NCBI GenBank assembly: GCA_958009055.1
Contig: OY253658.1
Location: 124,001-188,000, forward strand
Reading direction: 5' to 3'
DNA: 64,000 nt
Source of the DNA: Choricystis sp. odSpoLacu1
Taxonomy: Eukaryota; Chlorophyta; Trebouxiophyceae
Shown here: piece by piece, positions 55,710 through 64,000 of the stretch
Layout of the letters: each line of letters opens with the position of its first letter
How positions within the stretch are numbered: the first letter of the stretch is position 1
The notes under the pieces: model-generated
Database searches by the model: none
Seen by the model: only the letters and a program-made list of their open reading frames with translations
What the model was told of the DNA's origin: nothing
Program-made: the position numbers and the translations under genes

Positions 55710-58700
55710 ATGAGCGGCCCGTCGCCGTTCTCGGCGGGCGGGCTGCCCCGAGCGTCCAGCGGCGACGAGGGGCCGCGCCGCCCAGCGCCCAAGCGCACCA
55801 ACTCGCTGTCCGACTTGACGCGGTGAGTGAGGGGCGGGAGAAGAATGAGGTGGCTGTGTGGGGCCGCCGAATGCGCGTGATTGGGGGGAGGAAGGGGGAG
55901 TCGGTGGGGGAGGAGTCGCGTCCGCGCGCAGGCCCCTCCTGCGCGCGCGCCTGCTGTGGCCCCCCGCCGCGGCGCTAGTGCCCCGATCCTGGTCCAGCGT
56001 GGCGGCCGAGTGGCAGGCACCCACGTGGGCAGCGGCGGCCGTGATGCGTGGCGCCAAAGGCCACCACACGGCGGACGAAAGACGCGGGGAGAGGCTCCGC
56101 CGCACGCCGCGAACGGGCGCTCCCCCCCGCCTTTCCTCCCAACAAAACGGCCGCCCTGCCGCCCCGGCGCCAGCGACGGCCGGCCACGACGCCTGCTGCC
56201 ACCCCGGCACGTGCGTGTGGTTGCTCGTGTGCGCGGCTGGGGGTGGATGGCGGGGCGTGTGTTGGAGGGTCGCTGGCGCTGCGCGACCACGAATACAAAA
56301 TTGGTCTTCCCGCCGCCCCTGCGCCCGCCCTGTGCTCCGCACGTCGCCCTCACTGCCCACCACTGGCTGTCGGTGTCGACTGCCGAGCGTCCGATTGGGG
56401 GGCGGCGTGCGTGTCGGCGCAGGCAGGGAGGGGGTGACGGGCGGTTGAGGGGGGCGAGAGCGTCGCGGCGCGGCTGCGACCGTGCGGGGTGCGCTGACGC
56501 GTGTGGGTGCCGGCCTCTCGCCGCCCCACTGGTCTGGAACCGCCCTGGCCCCCCTCCTCGCCGCCCTGACGCGCTGGCCAATCCACCCGACTGGCTTGTG
56601 GGAGGGGCGGACGGCGGTCGGCGGGGCAGCAGCGGCGACGCGCCCACCCCTAGTGGACACGATGCCCTCCGACGGAGGGCGGTGGGTGGAGGGGCGCCTC
56701 CCCACCTGGGACGCTGGCCCCCTCCCTCCTCCCTGGTGCGGGGCTGTGTGTCGACACCACGTGTGTTGAGTGGAGCGGAGGGAGGGGACACGAGGGGAGA
56801 GCGAGGCAGCTGCGGGGAGGCACCACTCCTCCGACACCACCAACGCTCCACACACCACACCTGCCCCACGCCTCCCGTGTCCAGCCTCTCCCCTCCCACA
56901 ACACCCCACTCCCCAAACCACTCCCCAGCCAAGGCTCCAACCCGCTCAAGATCGGCGTCCCCAAGCGCGTCCCCTCCCTCAACTCGTCGGTCGAAGCCAA
57001 GTGCCGCGAACTCGGCGGCGACCGCGCGATCCATTCCGTGCTCGTCGCCAACAACGGCATCGCGGCCGTCAAGTTCATTCGGTCCATCCGGTCGTGGGCG
57101 TACAAGATGTTTGGGCACGACCGCGCGGTGGCCATTGTCGCGATGGCGACGCCGGAGGACATGCGCGTCGACGCGGAGCACATCAGGATGGCCGACCAGT
57201 TTGTGGAAGTCCCGGGCGGCTCCAACAACAACAACTATGCCAACGTGCCCCTCATCGTGCAAGTCGCCGACCGCGCCAACGTGGACGCCGTGTGGCCGGG
57301 GTGGGGGCACGCGAGCGAGAAGCCGGAGCTGCCGACCGCGCTCGCCGACACGCCGCGCGGCATCCGTTTCCTGGGCCCCCCCGCCGCCGCCATGGCGGCC
57401 CTGGGGGACAAGATCGGATCCACCATTCTGGCGCAGGCGGCGGGCGTGCCCACCATTCCGTGGAGTGGGACGGGCGTGTCTGTCGACTTTGCGTCGTGTC
57501 GGGGCGTGATCCCCGAAGACGTGTATGCTTCCGCCTGCGTCCACACGATCGAGGAAGCCCTGGACTCGTGCAGGCGCATCGGCTACCCCATCATGCTGAA
57601 AGCGTCGTGGGGCGGCGGCGGCAAAGGCATTCGCAAGGTGAGTGGGTGGGGAGAGTGAGAGAGGGTTGAGGAGAGCGAGCAACCCCCAAACCCAAAAACC
57701 AACACCTCCCCCACCCCCCCTCTCTCCCTCTCCACCAGGTCGCCTCCGACGACGAAGTGCGGGCCGTCTTCCGCGCCGTCCAGGGCGAGGTCCCCGGCTC
57801 CCCCATCTTCACCATGAAGCTGGCCCCCGCGTCGCGCCACCTGGAGGTGCAGCTCCTGTGCGACGCGCACGGCGGCGTCACCTCCATCCACTCGCGCGAC
57901 TGCTCCGTGCAGCGCCGCCACCAGAAGATTGTGGAGGAGGGGCCCGTCACGCGGGCGCCCCCGGACGTGCTGGCCAGGATGGAGGCGTGCGCGCGCGCGC
58001 GCTCGCGCGGTCGGTCGGGTACGTCGGCGCCGCGACGGTCGAGTACCTGTACGCTCTCGAGACTGGCGAGTTCTACTTCCTGGAGCTCAACCCACGCCTG
58101 CAGGTGGAGCACCCCGTCACCGAGTGGATCTCGGGCGTCAACATTCCGTCGTGCCAGCTCATGGTCGGCATGGGCGTCCCCCTCCACCGCATCCCCGACA
58201 TCCGCCGCCTCTACGGCAGGGACCCGGCCGGCACCGACGCCATCGACTTTGAGGGCGACCCCCAGCTCCCTCCCTCTGGCCACGTCGTCGCCGTGCGCGT
58301 CACGTCGGAGGACGCCAACGATGGGTTCAAACCCACGTGCGGCGCGATCGATGAGCTGTCATTCCGCACGTCGCCCGACGTGTGGGGCTACTTCTCCGTC
58401 AAGTCGGGGGGCGGCATCCACGAGTACTCCGACTCCCAGTTTGGGCACCTGTTCGCCAAAGGGGAGACGCGGGAGGCGGCCATTCGCAGCATGGTGGTGG
58501 CCCTCAAGGAGGTCAAGATTCGGGGCGAGATTCGCACGATCGTGGACTACGCGGCCGAAATGGTCCAGGCCCCCGACTTTGTGCAGAACAATGTGCACAC
58601 AGGGTGGCTGGACGCCCGCATCGCGGCCCACGTGCGCGCCGAGAAGCCCGCCTGGTACCTGGCCGCCATCGCGGGCGGGCTGCTGCGCGCGCTGGACACC

Positions 58701-61700
58701 GTCGCCGCTGTTTCGGCGGAGTACCTGGGCTACCTCGAGAAAGGCCAGCTCCCCCCCGCCCGCCTCACCCTGACCGCCTTTGACACCGCCTTCGTCATCG
58801 ACGGCATGAAGTACGGGGTGCGCGTGGCTCGCCGCGGCCCCTCCGCGTTCCGCGTGTGCCTCGGCGGCACGCACGTCGACGTCGTCGCGCGCAGGCTCAA
58901 CGACGGCGGCCTCCTCGTCCAGGTGGACGGCGGCTCCCACGTCGTCCACTCCGAGGAGGAGGCGGCGGGGACGAGGGTGACGATCGACTCGCTGACGTGC
59001 CTGATGGCCAACGAGAGCGACCCCTCCCGCCTCGTGTCGCTGTCCCCCGGCAAGCTCGTGCGCCACCTCGTCCCCGACGGCTCCCACGTCGACGCGGGCG
59101 CCCCCTACGCCGAGATCGAGGTCATGAAGATGCTGATGCCGGTTCTCTCGCCCGCCGCTGGCGTCATCACGTTTGCCCTGCCGGAAGGGGCGGTGCTGGC
59201 GGCCGGTGATTTGATCGGGTCTCTCGCCCTCGACGACCCGACCGCCGTCGCGCGCGCCACCCCCTACACCGGCGGCTTCCCCGAACTCGGCCCCCCCCTC
59301 ATCTACTCCCAGGGCGTGGACCACAGGTTCAAGCAGGCGTCGGATGCCGCCGCCTCTGTGATGGCTGGCTTTGAGCACAACGTGGACGACGTCGTCGCCG
59401 ACCTCCTGGCCTGCGTCGACGACCCCGCCCTCGCCCTGCTGCAGTGGGCGTCCGAGTTCGCGGTGGTGGCGACCCGGGTGCCCGGCGACCTGGCCAACGA
59501 GCTGGAGCGCATCGCGGGGGCGCACGAAAAGGAGTTGATGGCGGCGGCGGATGGTGTCGGGTCGGACGACGGGCGCGGCGCGCCCGCGTTCCCGGCCGCC
59601 GCCCTCCTGGCCGCCATCGACGCCGCCGTGGCCGCCTCCCCCGATGGCGCCGCCCTGGCCGCCACGGCCGAACCCCTGACCCGGGTCGCCAAAGCGCACG
59701 CCCACGGCAAGGAGGCGTACGCGCGCGCTGTGGCTGTTGATCTCTTCGAAGCCTTCCTCGCCGTCGAGGAACGCTTTGCCCCCTCCTCCCGCGGCGGCGC
59801 CACCGAGCAAGAAGTCATCGACTCCCTGCGCCGCGTGTACGCCAAGAACCTGGGCGCCGTCGTCGACATCGTGGTGTCCCACATGGGGCTCCCGCTGAAA
59901 GTGCGCCTCGCCTCCCAACTCATGGCCGCCCTCGTCCTGCCCTCCCCCGAGCACTACCGCCCCCTGCTGCGCCGGTTTGCGGGGCTGGGGGCGGCGGGTG
60001 GCGACGCCGCCCGCCTGGCCCAACAACTGCTGGAGCACTCGCTGCTGGCCGAGCTGCAGGCGGTCGTCGCGCGCGCGCTCTCCGGCCTCGACATGTTTGC
60101 CGGCACCCAACTCTCCGAGCTCGACCTCATCGCGACCGCCTACGGCGCGGACGCGGACGGTGCTGGTGGTGAGAAGGCGTCTGCCGCCGCCACCGCGGCC
60201 TCGGCAGCCCTCTCCCCCGAGCTCGCGCGCCGCCCGACCGTCGTCGAGGGCCTCTACTCCGGCCTCTCGGGCGGCGCCTCCCTGTCCGCCACCGCGCTGG
60301 ACGCCAAGGTGCGGCTGTTGGTGGACGCGCCCGCCGCGGTGGACGACGCGCTGGCGAGTTTGTTGGACTCGCGCGATGCCACGCTCGCGTCGCGCGCTCT
60401 CTCGACCTACGTCAAGCGCGTCTACCACCCCCTTGTGACGCGGGGGCCGGAGCTGGCGGGTGGCGCCGCCCACGGGGATGCGTCCACGCTGATGACGGCG
60501 GTGTGGACGCACGAGCACCCGGGCCTGGATGGGACGCCCGCGGCGAGCGCGGCCGCGGGCGCGGCCGTCGTGGTGGGTGGCCTCGACGCGCTGCCCGCCG
60601 CGGTACACGCCGCCGACGCCGCCCTGGACGCCGCCGGCTTGGCGTCGACTCCGCGCGGCACGCTCCACATCGTGCTGACGCGGAGTGGGGACGCTGCCCT
60701 GGCGCTGGCGCCTGATGCCGCGCCCCACCTCCCCGCCGCGCACGACGCGGCCGCCGCGTTTGGCCCCGCTGACGGCCTGGTCGGCGGCGACCCCCGCCCC
60801 GCCGTGGCAGCCGTCACCGCCGCCGTGGCCGCCGTCACGCCCGCCCTGACGGCTGCAGGGTATGATTCCGTGTCCGTCCTCGTCAAGAATGGCGCGATCG
60901 CGCCGCTGCGCATCGGGCTCGCCGCCGCCAACGGACGCTACGCGCCCGACCCGCTCCTCACCCCCGTCGAACCCCACACCGCCCGCCTGCTGGAGCTGGC
61001 CCGGCTGGCCCCCTTTGCGCCTCGGTCCCTGGCCTACGCCCCCTCCCGCAACCGGCAGGCCCACACGTACGCGGTGACGGAGCGGCGCGACGCGCGGTCG
61101 CCCGCGCTGCGGCGCGTGTTTGTGCGCGGCGCCGTCCGCCAGCTGGGCGCGCCCGCCCTGCTGGCCGCCACCTACAAGGGCGACGCCGCCGCCGTGGCCG
61201 AGTGCGTCATGGACGAAGTGGACGCCGCCCTGGGCGCCGCGCTGCGCGAGCTGGAGCGCGGCCACCCGGCCGCCCTCGCGGGGCGCGCGGCCGCCGCCGC
61301 CGACGGCGGCCGCGCCGACTGGGCCCACGTCTTCCTCACTGTGCTGCCTCCCCTGCCCCTGGGCGCGCGCGCGGATGGTGGCCGCGTGGCGGCCGCCCTG
61401 CGCGCGGCGGCTGCCAAGGCCACCGCGCGCGCGGGGCCCCACCTGCGTCGCGCCGGCCTGGCCCAGTGGGAGGCCCGCCTGCGCGCCTCGGATGGTGGCG
61501 GCGCGTGGCGCGTCGTCGTCGCCTCCCCCACCGGCCACGAGACGGGGGAGGAGTGTGTGGCTGTGTATCGCGAGGCAGCCGGGGCGGACGGCGCGGCCAC
61601 CTATGCCGCCGCCCCCGGCGTCCCGCCCGGCCCCCTGCACGGCGCCCCCCTGCTGTCTCCCTACCCCCCGCTGGAGGGGCTGCAGCAGAAGCGGCTGGCC

Positions 61701-63964
61701 GCCCGCCGCCACAAGACGACCTACTGCTACGACTTCCCGTCCGTGTTTGAAAACGCGCTGCGCGGCGCGTGGTCGGCGCGCGCGGCGGCGCGGGAGCCGG
61801 GGGACGCGCCCACCGGCCGCCTGGTGGACGCGGTGGAGCTGGTGCTGCCGCCCGGGGCCACATTTGCGGCGCCGGGGGTCATGGCGCCTGCCCCCGCCGA
61901 TCGCGCCCCGGGGCGCAACGACGTCGGCGTCGTCGCCTGGCTGCTGACGCTGCGCACCCCGGAATGCCCCGCCGGCCGCCGCATCGTGGCGGTCGCCAAC
62001 GACATCACCTTCAACTCGGGCGCGTTTGGGCCGCGCGAGGACGCTGCCTTCCGCGCGGCGACTGAGCTGGCCCTCTCCGAAAAGCTGCCCCTCGTCTACC
62101 TGGCCGCCAACTCGGGCGCCCGCGTAGGTCTCGCCTCCGAGGTCAAAGCCTGCCTGCGCATCGAGTGGAACGTGCCGGACGACCCCACGAAAGGGTTTAA
62201 ACACCTGTACCTGTCTGACGAAGACTACCAGGCGATCGTCGCGCGCGCCCCCGGCGCCGTGCGCGCCACCCCGGACGACACCACCGGCGACCGCCGCTGG
62301 ATTGTGACCGACGTGGTCGGCGCGGAAGACGGCCTGGGCGTGGAGAACCTGTCGGGGTCGGGCGCGATTGCGTCGGCCTACTCGCGCGCGTTCAAAGAAG
62401 GGTTTACTTTGACCCTCGTCTCCGGCCGCTCGGTCGGCATCGGCGCCTACCTCGCCCGCCTCGGCCGCCGCTGCGTCCAGCGCGCCGACCAACCCATCAT
62501 CCTGACCGGCTACGCCGCCCTCAACAAGGTGCTGGGGCGGGACGTCTACTCGTCCCACATGCAGCTCGGCGGCCCCAAAGTCATGGGTGTGAATGGTGTC
62601 TCCCACCACGTCGTCGCCGACGACCTGGAGGGCGTGTCCGCTGTCCTGACCTGGTTGTCGTACGTGCCGTCCATTCTGGGGGGGGCGCCCCAGTTGCTGC
62701 CGTCGTCTGACCCGGTGGAGAGGCCGGTCACCTATTTCCCGGCCGCCACCGAAAAGCTCGACCCGCGCGCCGCGATCGCGGGGCGCCCGGCCCCGGACGC
62801 CGCCACGCCCTCCGCGTGGGAGGGGGGCCTGTTCGACTGCGGCTCCTGGACCGAGTGCCAGGCCGGGTGGGCGCGCACCGTGGTGACGGGGCGCGCGCGC
62901 CTGGGCGGCGTCCCCGTCGGCGTCGTCGCCGTCGAGACGCAGACCGTCATGCTCCAGATTCCCGCCGACCCGGGGGATGCCGCGTCCGCTGAGCGCACCG
63001 TCCCCCAAGCGGGCCAGGTGTGGTTCCCCGACTCTGCGCTCAAGACGGCGCACGCGATTGAGGAGTTCGATGCTGAGGGACTCCCCCTGGTCATCCTGGC
63101 CAACTGGCGCGGCTTCTCCGGCGGCCAGCGCGACCTGTATGAAGGCGTCCTGCAGGCGGGCTCCCTCATCGTGGACGCGCTGCGCCAGTACCGCCAGCCC
63201 GCGTTTGTGTACCTGCCCCCCGGCGCGGAGCTGCGCGGCGGCGCGTGGGTCGTCGTCGACGCGCAGATCAACGCCGACCGGATTGAGATGTACGCCGACC
63301 CGACGGCGCGTGGCGGCGTCCTGGAACCCGAAGGCCTGGTCGAGATCAAGTTCCGCACGCCCGACTTGCTGGCCACCATGGCGCGGCTTGACCCGGCCGT
63401 CGCGGCAGCGCGCGCGGCCGCGACGGCGGCGGGCGGCCGCGCGCCGCCGCTGTCGGAGCGCGAGGCCGCCCTCCTGCCCGCCTACCGTGCCGCCGCCACC
63501 GCGTTTGCGGATGCGCACGACACCCCCGTCCGCATGGCGGCCAAGGGCGTCGTCGCGGGCGTGGTGCCGTGGAGCGGCGCGCGCGCGCGTTTTTGGCGGC
63601 GCGGCTGAAACGCAGGCTCGCCGAAGACGCGCTCACCGCGCACGCGGCCGCGGCCGACCCCGGCCTCTCCCGCGCCGACGCCCTGGCCGCCCTGCGCGGC
63701 TGGTGCGACGCGTCCAGCGATGGCGTGGCCTCCGCCTGGCGCGACGACCGCGCGTTTGTGGCGTGGGCGTCGTCGACGGCGGGGGCGGCCGCGGTGGCCG
63801 CTGGCCTGCGCTCGCTGCGCGCAGCGGCCGCCGCACGCGCGGTGGCGGCGGCCGCCGACTCGGCTGAAGGTCGGGACGGCCTGGTGGCGGCGCTGGGGCG
63901 CCTGCTGGCGGACGACCCCACGCTGCGGGCGGGCGTGGAGGCGGCGTTGAAGGCCAAAAAGTGA
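55710..63964 (+). CDS. ACC: Homomeric (multidomain) acetyl-CoA carboxylase
   Basis: About 2347 residues, the normal eukaryotic length. Exons 55710-55822, 56929-57637 and 57739-63964. Order: short N-terminus without clear transit peptide; biotin carboxylase ([47 protein letters not shown]); biotin carrier ([14 protein letters not shown], biotinylated Lys); Ala-rich central region; carboxyltransferase ([48 protein letters not shown]). It makes malonyl-CoA from acetyl-CoA and bicarbonate, probably in the cytosol for fatty-acid elongation; a plastid role cannot be excluded. The frame breaks at two (GC)n tracts, 57989-58002 (inside biotin carboxylase) and 63577-63589 (near the C-terminus); each closes with one GC unit fewer, restoring [20 protein letters not shown] and [13 protein letters not shown]. 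Confidence 0.95.
55823..56928 (+). other. Long first intron of acetyl-CoA carboxylase
   Basis: 1106 nt, by far the longest intron in the window (others are about 60-400). GTGAGTGAGG donor, CTCCCCAG acceptor. The long reading frames inside are composition artefacts. A first intron of this size often carries regulatory sequence (inference). Confidence 0.75.
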
Positions 63965-64000
63965 AAGGGGAGAGAGAGGGTGCGAGAGACAAAAAACACA

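Noticed and set aside
55881..57509. 542-codon plus-strand frame spanning ACC intron 1
   Set aside because: It runs through the intron and then out of frame over conserved biotin carboxylase sequence; no domain and no sensible splice pattern.
58359..63518. 1719-codon open frame on the minus strand
   Set aside because: It lies antisense to the carboxylase and carboxyltransferase domains of ACC. Its composition (Gly/Arg/His-rich, no domains) is the expected shadow of GC-rich codons.

Overview
This 64 kb window is nuclear DNA of a very GC-rich, gene-dense, photosynthetic eukaryote. It carries about 30 protein genes, most with one to five short GT-AG introns whose donors are usually GTGAGT. Plastid functions (RbcX, ferredoxin-type sulfite reductase, a plastid HAD phosphatase of the SOQ1 type, a small plastid membrane protein), organelle-like leader peptides and a single-chain acetyl-CoA carboxylase point to a microalga, most likely green-lineage. 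The species cannot be named from the sequence. I saw no tRNA, rRNA, CRISPR array or intact transposon.

Layout, left to right: the 5' end of an EED/FIE-like Polycomb WD40 gene (-); a secreted Lys/Ala repeat protein (+); a REEP/HVA22 membrane protein (-); a large EH-WD40-inositol 5-phosphatase (-); RbcX (+); an organellar helical-repeat protein (+); a class II-like sirtuin (-); a methyltransferase-phosphatase fusion (+); then GAPDH (-), a PGK-like gene (+) and ArsJ (+); two coiled-coil proteins; a four-TM protein (-); sulfite reductase (+); a zeta-type P-loop kinase (+); a second four-TM protein (-); a secreted Ala/Ser protein (-); an ANKRD39-like protein (-); a nucleoredoxin-like protein (+); an HAD phosphatase (-); a small plastid protein (+); an ABC1 kinase (+); an F-box/LRR protein (+); RFC1 (+); an OPT/YSL transporter (-); an FHA protein (-); a DHH phosphoesterase (+); a SENP8-like protease (-); an unknown protein (+); and acetyl-CoA carboxylase (+).

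The most interesting region is 14670-19207. It holds a GAPDH of the ArsJ-associated kind, a PGK-like protein with an intact 3-phosphoglycerate site but two changed nucleotide-site positions, and an ArsJ transporter. In bacteria the GAPDH/ArsJ pair makes 1-arseno-3-phosphoglycerate from arsenate and exports it. Here the genes are eukaryotic (intron in GAPDH, divergent 103-bp promoter) and a PGK relative sits between them, so this looks like a eukaryotic arsenate-detoxification gene cluster.

Many neighbours are head-to-head pairs sharing 100-250 bp. Several otherwise intact genes have a frame break in a long G/C or (GC)n run, and each break is repaired by removing one repeat unit. That points to repeat-length error or polymorphism rather than gene decay.
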